Below are positions 7,153 through 14,898 of a stretch of DNA of 64,000 nt, in pieces. Location: positions 1-64,000 of the forward strand of contig JBKGHI010000016.1 of NCBI GenBank assembly GCA_046520405.1, given 5' to 3'. The stretch comes from Myxococcus sp046520405. GTDB taxonomy: Bacteria; Myxococcota; Myxococcia; Myxococcales; Myxococcaceae. Under the pieces are notes generated by a model. It was not told the DNA's origin. It did no database searches and worked only from the letters and a program-made list of their open reading frames with translations. A program made the position numbers and the translations under genes. Every line of letters starts with the position of its first letter. The stretch's first letter is position 1.

Positions 7153-7182
7153 ACGCTACGTGTACTCAAAACCGAATGTCAA
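7153..7182 (-). promoter_or_regulatory. Promoter of the 14-codon ORF
   Basis: On the minus strand a perfect TTGACA (7182-7177) is followed after 18 bases by TAGCGT (7158-7153). Transcription would start near 7146, leaving a short leader that contains the AAGGAGG site. The -35 is excellent, the -10 only fair. Confidence 0.5.
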
Positions 7183-7299
7183 ATCGAACCAGGGAAAAAT
7201 GTGCAACGCATTGCGGCGATGCGGATGAAGTCCTGCGTCACATCGAAACGCTCGTATTCAGACGATGGGAGCGTGAATCGCAAAGCCGTGGCCGAGGTG

Positions 7300-7329
7300 T
7301 TGACAGGGCGCGACCATTAAGGCGACTTT
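7300..7329 (+). promoter_or_regulatory. Possible promoter of the export operon
   Basis: A perfect TTGACA at 7300-7305 is followed after 18 bases by GACTTT (7324-7329). The adaptor ATG follows at 7342 with no visible Shine-Dalgarno sequence, so the message could be nearly leaderless. The -10 is weak, hence the low confidence. Confidence 0.35.
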
Positions 7330-7341
7330 TGTTCACGGACC

Positions 7342-8559
7342 ATGGCCTATCCCTTTGAGCGGACCCTTCGTTCCCTGAACTACGAGTCGGACACGCGCCT
7401 CGTGTTCGTCGCTCTGATGGTGTTGTGCGCCGGCGGGCTCATCGCCTGGTCGCTGTTCGCCAAGGTCCCGCTCGTCAAAGCCAGCTCACAGGCCCGGATC
7501 GAACCACACAACGCCGTTCATCGCATCGAGCCGCCCAGCGCGGGCAGGGTCGTGCTCTCGCAGCTCAAACTCGACCACGAGGTCAAGGAAGGCGACCTTC
7601 TCATCGAGTTCGACGCACGGGCCGAGCGCCTCGATCTCGAGCGGAGCAAGGCGACGCTCGCCGCGACCGAGAAGGAACTCGCCATCATCCGCCAGCAGAT
7701 CACCAACAAGCACGAAGAGGCGGCTTTGACGGCACGGGTGGACGAGGTCGCGGTCAAGGAGGCGCTGGAGAGGGAGCAGGAACTCGCGCCCAGGCACCGG
7801 CTCGCGGTGGAACGCGAGCAGCTGGCCCGCAATAGCCCGACGGGCGCGGTCTCGGAGATGGAGAAGCTCGAGCGCACGACCGATGTCGACGCGCTCCGCT
7901 TCGCGCAGACGGCGCAGGGCCTGGCGCTCATCCGATTGCGGCGCGAGCAGAACGTGCGCCGTCAAGCCCTCGCCGCGCAGTTGCTGGCACTCGAGCGCGA
8001 GGCGCTGGGCGCCGAGGGGCGGATCCGGGAACTCCAGGGCACCATCGACCGCCTCGAGTACCAGATCGAGCGGAAGCTGTATCGGGCGCCGGCCACGGGC
8101 CACCTGGTCGACGTGGCGGAGCTCGGCTCGGGAGCGTTCATCGCCGACGGGCAGCGGGTCGGCACCATCGTCGCGAGCAATGCCGAGGTGCGGGTGCGCG
8201 CCCGCTTCCCGAAGGAGGTCGTCGGATTGATCCAGCCCGGTCAAACGGCGCGTCTCAAGCTCGACGGCTACCCGATGACCATCTACGGGACGGTCCCCGC
8301 CAGGGTGACGGCCGTCGGGACCGAGCCCGGCCAGACCGCCACGCCCGAGGCCATCCCCGGTACGGTGCGCGTCGAGCTCAAGTTCGCACCGCCGGACGAT
8401 CCGCGCATCCAGCTGCGCCACGGCATGACCCTGGTGGTGGAGGTCGAGGTCGCGCGCGCGTCGCCTGTCGCGCTGCTGATGCGGGCGGTCGGCGAATGGA
8501 ATCCGCAGCCTGAAGCACCGCCTACGAGCGTGTTTCGGCCCGAAGCCGAGGCCCGCTGA
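7342..8559 (+). CDS. HlyD-family periplasmic adaptor of a peptide-export ABC system
   Basis: A 405-residue membrane-fusion protein. A short cytoplasmic N-terminus is followed by one TM helix (about residues 22-42, FVALMVLCAGGLIAWSLFA). Then comes a split lipoyl/barrel-sandwich domain (HRIEPPSAGRVVLSQLKL near 60 and YRAPATGHLVDVAELGSGA near 245), a long coiled coil between them, and a C-terminal beta barrel. It links an inner-membrane ABC exporter to the outer-membrane factor encoded four frames downstream. Two bases separate it from the C39 gene. Resemblance to NHLM-type bacteriocin adaptors comes mainly from the neighbouring genes. Confidence 0.87.
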   Translation: MAYPFERTLRSLNYESDTRLVFVALMVLCAGGLIAWSLFAKVPLVKASSQARIEPHNAVHRIEPPSAGRVVLSQLKLDHEVKEGDLLIEFDARAERLDLERSKATLAATEKELAIIRQQITNKHEEAALTARVDEVAVKEALEREQELAPRHRLAVEREQLARNSPTGAVSEMEKLERTTDVDALRFAQTAQGLALIRLRREQNVRRQALAAQLLALEREALGAEGRIRELQGTIDRLEYQIERKLYRAPATGHLVDVAELGSGAFIADGQRVGTIVASNAEVRVRARFPKEVVGLIQPGQTARLKLDGYPMTIYGTVPARVTAVGTEPGQTATPEAIPGTVRVELKFAPPDDPRIQLRHGMTLVVEVEVARASPVALLMRAVGEWNPQPEAPPTSVFRPEAEAR

Positions 8560-8561
8560 CC

Positions 8562-9221
8562 ATGACTTCTCCCAGGCGCCGGCGCTCAATCATTCCCGAG
8601 GTGATCCAGATCTCGGCGACGGATTGCGGCCCCGCTTCACTCAAGAGCCTGTTCGCGGGGATGGGCGCCGAGCTCAACTATCGCGTCCTTCGCGAGGTGT
8701 GTCAGACGGACGTCGATGGCACCTCGATCGTCACCTTGGATGAAGTCGCGAACCAGCTCGGGCTCGACTCCGAGCAGGTGATGCTTCCGCTCGATCACGT
8801 AGTGGTCCCCGAAGCCAAGGCGCTTCCCGCCATCATCGTCACGCTCAGCGCGGGAGGACGGCCGCACTTCGTGGTGTTGTGGAATCGCGTCGGCCCGTTC
8901 ATCCAGGTCATGGACCCGGCGGCGGGCCGTCACTGGACCCGGATTTCGACGCTGCTGAGCCACCTGTATCAGCACACCACGTCCGTTCCGGCGGAGGGCT
9001 GGCGCGAATGGGCCGGGTCCGAGGAGGCGGTCGCGACGTTCGAGCGCCGCCTGCTGAACCTGGGTGCGACGCAGGCGCGGGCGCTGGTTGCCCGGGCGCT
9101 CGAGGACCCCGGGTATCTGTCGATCGCCAGGCTCGACGCCGCGTGCCGGGCGTCCGAAGCGATGATCCGCGCGGGCGCGTCCGGAGAGGCCGGACGGCGG
9201 CGGGTCTGCTGCAATCCATGA
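8562..9221 (+). CDS. C39 peptidase part of a peptidase-containing ABC exporter (frame ends early)
   Basis: A 219-codon frame containing a C39 cysteine-peptidase domain with a complete catalytic set: Gln16, Cys22 (in ISATDCGPASL), His102 (GGRPHFVVLWN) and Asp118 (VMDPAAG). Such domains cut leader peptides after Gly-Gly during export. The frame leaves coding sequence near 9190 (RRRVCCNP at the end), while the -1 frame continues smoothly into the membrane domain, suggesting one missing base in a GGCGGCGGG run. Alternatively, the stop TGA overlaps an ATG at 9218, so a true split with coupled translation is possible. The whole transporter would span 8562-11288. Confidence 0.75.
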   Translation: MTSPRRRRSIIPEVIQISATDCGPASLKSLFAGMGAELNYRVLREVCQTDVDGTSIVTLDEVANQLGLDSEQVMLPLDHVVVPEAKALPAIIVTLSAGGRPHFVVLWNRVGPFIQVMDPAAGRHWTRISTLLSHLYQHTTSVPAEGWREWAGSEEAVATFERRLLNLGATQARALVARALEDPGYLSIARLDAACRASEAMIRAGASGEAGRRRVCCNP

Positions 9222-10918
9222 TGGCGAAGGACGAATGCGGCGAAGTGCCCATTCCCGCTGCCTATTGGTCCGTTCGCCCCAACCCCGAGCTGGAGGGCGA
9301 GGTGTCGATGTCCGGCGCGGTGCTGATGCGGGTTCGCGGTTGGCGCGAAGCGCCGCGCGAAGGCGAAGACGCGCCGAGAGCCGTGCTCGCGAGCGACCTG
9401 GCGACGGAGCTCGTCGCCAAGCAGGTGAGCCCGGCGCGAACGCTGCTCCGCCTGCGAGGCGAAGATTCGTGGGTGGTGCCGGGCCTGATTGTGGTGGGAC
9501 TGGTGTTCGCCACCTTCGGGCGGATCCTGCAAGCGCTGATGCTCCGTGGCGTGCTCGATCTGGGGCGCGACCTCGGCACGTTCGCGCAGCGTGCGACGGG
9601 CATGGCCGTTCTCGCGGGCGTCGCGCTCTGCTTCATGCTCATCCAAATCCCCATTTCATTGGGATTGCTCGGCATCGGCCGCCGGCTCGAGGTGCGGCTG
9701 CGGAAGGCGTATTTCGAGAAGCTCCCCGAGATGGAGGACCGCTATTTCCAGAGCCGGCTCGCCTCCGACATGGCGTCTCGCACGCACAACATCCAGGCGA
9801 TGCGCTCGTTGCCGCCCCTGCTCGCGCAGGCCTTGGTCCTGTCGCTCGAAGTCGCGAGCATCACCGCCGCGCTCATCTGGGCCGCACCGCACGCCTGGCG
9901 CATCGTGCTCGCGCTCGCGGCGGTCACGCTGCTCGTGCCCCTGGTCGCGCAGAAGCTGCTCTTCGAGCCCGACCTGCGCGTGCAGATGCACGCAGGCGCG
10001 CTCAGCGGATTCACCCTGAACGCGCTCGTCGGGCTCACGCCGATCCGGATCCACGGCGCCGAGCGGTCGCTGCGCCGCGCGCAGGAGACCTTGCTCGTCA
10101 GCTGGAGCAAGGCGCGCTATTGGCTCCAGACGCTGTCGGTCGGGTTCGAAGGCGGGCTGATGCTGGGGAGCTACGGCCTCGTCATGCTGCTCGTCTATTC
10201 GTACCTCTCGGGCACCGATCGGGCTTCGCTGGTGTTGTTGGTGGTCTATTGGGCGCTGCGGTTCCCCATCCTCGGCCAGCGGCTGATGATGCTGAGCCGC
10301 GCGTTCCCAAACGCGATGAACCGGGTTCGCCGGCTCCTCGACGTCATCGGCGACATCAAGGAACCTCTGGCCCGGCCCGAGGCGCCAATGCAGGCGCCTG
10401 TCGCGCCGCGGCGCCGCGAGCGGCGTTTCGATCGTGATGGAGAAGGTCCGCGTGAAAGGCGGCGGTCACACCATCCTCGACAAGGTTTCCTTGAACATCG
10501 CCCCCGGCGAGCACGTGGCCGTGGTTGGTGTCTCCGGAGCAGGCAAGTCGACGCTGGTCGGCCTTCTGCTCGGCTGGCTCCGGCCGGCGCGCGGCGAGAT
10601 CAAGGTCGACGGGCAGGTGCTCGATCAGGCCGCTGTCGAGCGGCTGCGGCGCACCACGGCCTGGGTGGATCCGGCGATCAGCCTCTGGAACCAGAGCCTC
10701 ATCGACAACCTCCGGTATGGCAACGACGGCGCGCACGGCTGGTCACTGTCGGGGGCGCTCAAGGGCGCCGAGATGCTCGACATCCTCGAGGCGCTTCCAG
10801 ACGGGCTGCAGACGTCGTTGGGCGAAGGCGGAGGGCTGGTCTCGGGCGGTCAAGGTCAGCGCGTGCGTCTGGCGCGCGCGATGCTTCGCTCCGGCGTGCG
10901 CCTGGCCATCCTCGATGA
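9218..10918 (+). CDS. Transmembrane part of the same ABC exporter (frame corrupted at its 3' end)
   Basis: From ATG 9218 the frame encodes an N-terminal linker and then a six-helix ABC exporter membrane domain: WVVPGLIVVGLVFATFG starts the first helix, followed by MAVLAGVALCFMLIQIPISL, LALAAVTLLVPLVAQ and GLVMLLVYSYLSGTD. Homology ends near 10420. The remaining 160 codons are arginine-rich nonsense lying over the nucleotide-binding domain that is encoded in another frame. This makes a second frameshift, of opposite sign to the first, likely in the GCGCCGCGGCGCCGCG run. Either the transporter is inactive or the sequence has two errors. Confidence 0.6.
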   Translation: MMAKDECGEVPIPAAYWSVRPNPELEGEVSMSGAVLMRVRGWREAPREGEDAPRAVLASDLATELVAKQVSPARTLLRLRGEDSWVVPGLIVVGLVFATFGRILQALMLRGVLDLGRDLGTFAQRATGMAVLAGVALCFMLIQIPISLGLLGIGRRLEVRLRKAYFEKLPEMEDRYFQSRLASDMASRTHNIQAMRSLPPLLAQALVLSLEVASITAALIWAAPHAWRIVLALAAVTLLVPLVAQKLLFEPDLRVQMHAGALSGFTLNALVGLTPIRIHGAERSLRRAQETLLVSWSKARYWLQTLSVGFEGGLMLGSYGLVMLLVYSYLSGTDRASLVLLVVYWALRFPILGQRLMMLSRAFPNAMNRVRRLLDVIGDIKEPLARPEAPMQAPVAPRRRERRFDRDGEGPRERRRSHHPRQGFLEHRPRRARGRGWCLRSRQVDAGRPSARLAPAGARRDQGRRAGARSGRCRAAAAHHGLGGSGDQPLEPEPHRQPPVWQRRRARLVTVGGAQGRRDARHPRGASRRAADVVGRRRRAGLGRSRSARASGARDASLRRAPGHPR

Positions 10919-11288
10919 GCCCTTTCGCGGTCTCGATCGCGACCGGCGCGCGCGGCTCCTCGCCGAGTCCCGGCGGCTCTGGGCAGACATCACGCTCCTC
11001 TGTGTCACCCACGACGTCGAGCACACCCAGGAGTTCGATCGCGTGCTCGTGATCGAGAACGGTCGGATCCTCGAGAACGGGCCGCCGAAGGAGCTGCTCG
11101 CGAACAAAGAGTCGCGGTACGCCGTGCTCCTTCGCGCCGACCAGGAGAATCGCACGCTGCTCTGGGGCGGTGGGCGCTGGCGCCATTGGTGGCTGTCGGA
11201 CGGCCAGCTGGTGGAGAGGCCGGCGCCGAAGCCGGTGGAGGCGCCGGTCGCGGAGCCCGTCGCAGGCAAGTTGGAGCTGGCGGGATGA
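10437..11288 (+). CDS. Nucleotide-binding domain of the C39 ABC exporter (third frame)
   Basis: A complete ABC ATPase domain. Walker A is GVSGAGKSTL (about residue 31), the signature is VSGGQGQRVRLARAML, Walker B is LAILDEPF, and the H-loop is CVTHDVEH. It returns to the reading frame of the C39 part, so the two frameshifts cancel. Upstream codons in this frame (SGV-SIV) still read as a natural linker, supporting a single original gene of about 900 residues. A GTG at 10434 or ATG at 10437 could start it in its present form. The C-terminus overlaps the next gene as ATGA. Confidence 0.7.
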   Translation: MEKVRVKGGGHTILDKVSLNIAPGEHVAVVGVSGAGKSTLVGLLLGWLRPARGEIKVDGQVLDQAAVERLRRTTAWVDPAISLWNQSLIDNLRYGNDGAHGWSLSGALKGAEMLDILEALPDGLQTSLGEGGGLVSGGQGQRVRLARAMLRSGVRLAILDEPFRGLDRDRRARLLAESRRLWADITLLCVTHDVEHTQEFDRVLVIENGRILENGPPKELLANKESRYAVLLRADQENRTLLWGGGRWRHWWLSDGQLVERPAPKPVEAPVAEPVAGKLELAG

Positions 11289-13396
11289 CGCACTCGCACT
11301 CCGACCTGTTGTGGCCGGTCGAGCGACTGCCCGACGCGCTGGAGCAACTGGCGCAGAGGCAAGGCTATGGCAGGGCCGCGGGCGAGATCGCTCCGCCCGC
11401 GGCGGCCGTCGAGCCGAGCCGGGTCTGGATGTTCGCGCTCGGAGATCGACTCGGCGTGGAGCTCGAGCCGATCACGCCGCTCTACCACGAGCTGCCCGAC
11501 GTCCTCGCACGCGCCGCGCCCTGCATCCTCCAGGTCCGGCGAGACGGCGTCCCGTCCTATCTGGTGCTGCTGGGGACGCGGCGCGGCAAGCTGCGCCTGC
11601 TCGCGCGCGACGCCACGGCGGTTTCGGTCCCGACGAAGATCGCGCTCGGGCTCCTGCGCGAAGAGCAGGAAGCCACCGTCGCCGAGGTGGACCAGCTGCT
11701 CGACGGCGTGGAGATGTCGCCCCGTGCGCGCGAGCACGCCCGCTCACAGATGCTGCTGCAGCGGCTCGGCCAGGCGCAGCTGCGCACTGGCTGGATCATG
11801 CGCCCCAGGCGCACCGCGAGCCGGCGGACGCTGCTCGGCGACATCCCGTCGCTCGTCACCGGCATCCTCGTGAGCCACACGCTCCTCTCGCTGGTGCTGG
11901 CGGGCTCGTTCTGGCTGCTCGGTCGCGCCGCGCTCCAGGCCCACCTCGAGACCGGCTGGTTCCTGGGGTGGATCGCCGTCATAGCGTGCGCGATTCCGCT
12001 CCGCATGCTCGAGGTGTGGTGGCAGGGCGTGTTCTCGATCCGGATCGGAACGCTGCTGAAGCAGCAGCTCCTGACGGGGACCCTCAAGCTGACCCCCGAC
12101 GAGGTGCGGCTCGACGGCATCGGCCGCCATTTCGGCCGCGTCGCCGAGGCCGAGGTCGTCGAGCAACTCGCGGTCGGCGGCGCCCTGCTCGCGGTGTTGT
12201 CGCTCGTCGACTTGATCCTGGCGGGCGTCATCCTCGTGCTCGGGGCGGGAGGGTGGCTCCAGGCGCTGGTGCTCGTCCTGTGGGTCGTGGTCGCGTTCGT
12301 CCTCGCGCGCCGCCACTACGGCGTCCAGCGGGCGTGGTCGAGCGCGCGCGTCGAGATCACCCACGACCTGCTCGAGCGCATGCTCGGCCATCGAACGCGG
12401 CTGGCGCAGCTTCCACTCGAGCGCTGGCATGATGGCGAAGACGTCCGCTTGAGTTCCTACTCCGAGATTTCGAAGGTCATGGACCGCCGGACCATGCAGC
12501 TGACCGCGCTCCTGCGCGACGGCTGGTTGGTGCTCGCCCTGCTGACCTTGCTGCCGGCGTTCAGCAGCGGTACGGCCAATGCCAGCCTGCTGGCGGTGTC
12601 CGTGGGCGGCATCTTGCTCGCGCTGCGAGCCTTCGACGAGGTCGCCGTCTACTTCCAGCAGGTCTCCCAGGCGGCGGTGTCGTTCGAGCAGATCCGCGAC
12701 TTGTTGCTCGCGGTGGGCCGCCCCGAGCTCGAATCGAAAGTCCCTCTCGAAATGGAGGGAGGCAAGCCCACCGACGCCGCCGACGGAACCCTCATCGAGG
12801 CGCGGGGTGTGACTTTCCGGCACGACGCGCGCACCCGGCCGGTGCTCGAGAACTGCTCGTTCCAGATTGTGCAGGGCGACCGCATCCTGCTGGAGGGCCC
12901 ATCGGGCGGTGGCAAGTCGACGCTGGTGTCGCTGTTGACGGGCCTGAGGACGCCGCAGGGCGGTGTGATGCTGCTGCACGCGTTGGACCGCGCGACGTTC
13001 GGCGCCTCGGGCTGGCGCAAGCGCATCACCGCCGCGCCGCAGTTCCACGAGAACCACGTCCTGTCCGGCAGCTTCGCGTACAATCTCCTGCTCGGGCGCG
13101 AGTGGCCGACCTCGCCCGAGCTGCGGACCAAGGCCGCCGCGCTGTGCAAGGAACTCGGGCTGGACGAGCTGGTCGCCAAGATGCCCGCCGGCCTCGAGGA
13201 GATGATCGGCGAGACCGGCTGGCAGCTCTCGCACGGCGAGAAGAGCCGGCTCTACATCGCGCGCACGCTGCTGCAGGGGGTCGAGCTGGTCATCCTCGAC
13301 GAGAGCTTCGCCTCCCTCGATCCCGAGACCATGCGGGTCGCGCAGCGCTGCGTCCTCAACCACGCGAAAGCCCTCGTGGTCGTCAGCCACCCATGA
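11285..13396 (+). CDS. Second ABC exporter (permease-ATPase) with degenerate N-terminal domain
   Basis: 703 residues. The first 200 form a domain without the C39 catalytic cysteine; then come about six TM helices (SLVTGILVSHTLLSLVLAG at about 190 onward) and an ATPase domain with Walker A GPSGGGKSTL (about 537), signature LSHGEKSRLYIART (about 648) and Walker B LVILDESF. The pair C39-ABC plus non-peptidase ABC next to HlyD matches the layout of NHLM (nitrile-hydratase-leader microcin) export systems. Oddly, the protein stops at VVVSHP, directly after the H-loop histidine, without the usual 30-40 further residues. Both ends overlap the neighbours by ATGA. Confidence 0.8.
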   Translation: MTHSHSDLLWPVERLPDALEQLAQRQGYGRAAGEIAPPAAAVEPSRVWMFALGDRLGVELEPITPLYHELPDVLARAAPCILQVRRDGVPSYLVLLGTRRGKLRLLARDATAVSVPTKIALGLLREEQEATVAEVDQLLDGVEMSPRAREHARSQMLLQRLGQAQLRTGWIMRPRRTASRRTLLGDIPSLVTGILVSHTLLSLVLAGSFWLLGRAALQAHLETGWFLGWIAVIACAIPLRMLEVWWQGVFSIRIGTLLKQQLLTGTLKLTPDEVRLDGIGRHFGRVAEAEVVEQLAVGGALLAVLSLVDLILAGVILVLGAGGWLQALVLVLWVVVAFVLARRHYGVQRAWSSARVEITHDLLERMLGHRTRLAQLPLERWHDGEDVRLSSYSEISKVMDRRTMQLTALLRDGWLVLALLTLLPAFSSGTANASLLAVSVGGILLALRAFDEVAVYFQQVSQAAVSFEQIRDLLLAVGRPELESKVPLEMEGGKPTDAADGTLIEARGVTFRHDARTRPVLENCSFQIVQGDRILLEGPSGGGKSTLVSLLTGLRTPQGGVMLLHALDRATFGASGWRKRITAAPQFHENHVLSGSFAYNLLLGREWPTSPELRTKAAALCKELGLDELVAKMPAGLEEMIGETGWQLSHGEKSRLYIARTLLQGVELVILDESFASLDPETMRVAQRCVLNHAKALVVVSHP

Positions 13397-14892
13397 GACT
13401 TCGACTTACGCTCGCCCTCCTCACGATGACCTGCTCCGGTTGCGAGCTGATTCGTCCCGTCGTGGTCAAGCCGCCTCCGACGCCGAGCAGCTACTCGACC
13501 GCCAGCGAACTGAGCACCGAGCTGCCCCAGCCGTCCAGCGCACCCGAGGGCGGGGTTCCAAGCCCGCGGCCGTCGAAGGAGGGCGTGCCCGCGCAGCCAG
13601 TCGAGCGCGTCACCCAGGACGCAGTCTGGTGGACGGCGTTCGCCGATCCGGCGCTCGACACGGCCATCCAGGAGTGCTTCGGCGACAACCTGGTCCTGCG
13701 CGAAGTGCGGGAGCTGATCTACGAGAACCAGCTCGACCCCAACGTGCCGCAAGGTTGGTGGTACCCGCTCCAGGTCGGCATCCTGAACCCGGCGGGGCTG
13801 AGTCATGTCGTTGCCAACGCCAACCTTCCGCCCGCGCCGCCAACCCGGGCCGAGTACAACCTCGCCAACGTCGGTTTCGGCCTGACCTACCAGGTGGACC
13901 TGTTTGGAGCTCTCGGTGCGCAGCGGCGCGCGGGATTGAACTTCGCCGAGCAGCAGCGGCAGCTCACCGAGGGCCGCATCCAGGACCTCGCGGTGCGGAT
14001 CACCCAGGTCTGGTTCGACATCCTCGAGGCCCGCGCGCTCCGGGACCTCACGCTGCGGCAGATCGACTACAACAAGGAACTGCTCCGGCTGATTCGAGCG
14101 CGGTTCGAGCAGCACCTCACGCCCCGGCTCGTGGTGCTGCAGCAGGAGCAGTTGCTGGTGAACCTCGAATCGCAGGTGCCGCTGATCGCCACCCGGAACG
14201 CGCTCTTGAATTCGGAGCTGAAGGCGCTGCTGGGCCGGGTACCCACCCCCGCCGACGACGTCATTCCACTCGATCGACAGCTTCCCGATCTCCCGCCCCC
14301 ACCGAAACTCGGAACGCCGGGCGACCTGAACGTGAACACGCCCGAGATGCGGCTCGCGGAGCTTCGCGTCGCCGAGGTCGAGCACCGCATCAACGCGAAC
14401 CTGGCGAGCTGGCTTCCGACGATTCAACTGGTGGGCAACGTGGGCGCTTTGAAGGTCGGCCTCTCGGAGCCGGCCCTGGCCGAGTCCGTCGTCGGGGTGA
14501 ACCTGACCTGGGCCCTGTTCGATGGAAGGCGCGTCACCGAGTACATGCGACTGCCGATCCAGCTCCAGCGTCGCGAAATCCAATACCAGCTCGCGCTGCA
14601 CACCGCGATCGGACGGGTGCAGGATGCCGTGGTTCGGGAGGAGAACGAGGCGACGAGCCTGCGCAGCCTGCGTGCGCAGGTCCAGCTCGGGCAGCAGCTC
14701 CTGGACGAGGCGAGGCGGCTCTTCGAGCAGGGGCATTCGGACTATCTGACGGTGCTCACCGCCCTGACGAATCTGGTCGGGCTCGAGCGCGCGAGTCTGC
14801 AAGCGCAACGGCTGCTGCTCAACCATCGCGTCGAGGTCTATCGCTCGCTCGGCGGCACCTGGTCGCGCGACGTCACACTGAAGCGGGAGTGA
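13393..14892 (+). CDS. TolC/OprM-type outer-membrane factor lipoprotein
   Basis: 499 residues. The signal peptide MRLRLTLALLTMTCSGC has a lipobox-like end, as in the OprM/NodT branch. A Pro/Ser-rich linker follows (residues 25-75), then WWTAFADPALDTAI, typical of the branch, then two repeats of long helices and strands (YQVDLFGALGAQRRAG and VNLTWALFDGRRV mark equivalent strand regions). It would form the outer-membrane channel that completes the HlyD-ABC system as a type I secretion pathway. The ATG overlaps the stop of the ABC gene. Confidence 0.85.
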   Translation: MRLRLTLALLTMTCSGCELIRPVVVKPPPTPSSYSTASELSTELPQPSSAPEGGVPSPRPSKEGVPAQPVERVTQDAVWWTAFADPALDTAIQECFGDNLVLREVRELIYENQLDPNVPQGWWYPLQVGILNPAGLSHVVANANLPPAPPTRAEYNLANVGFGLTYQVDLFGALGAQRRAGLNFAEQQRQLTEGRIQDLAVRITQVWFDILEARALRDLTLRQIDYNKELLRLIRARFEQHLTPRLVVLQQEQLLVNLESQVPLIATRNALLNSELKALLGRVPTPADDVIPLDRQLPDLPPPPKLGTPGDLNVNTPEMRLAELRVAEVEHRINANLASWLPTIQLVGNVGALKVGLSEPALAESVVGVNLTWALFDGRRVTEYMRLPIQLQRREIQYQLALHTAIGRVQDAVVREENEATSLRSLRAQVQLGQQLLDEARRLFEQGHSDYLTVLTALTNLVGLERASLQAQRLLLNHRVEVYRSLGGTWSRDVTLKRE

Positions 14893-14898
14893 GAAGCC

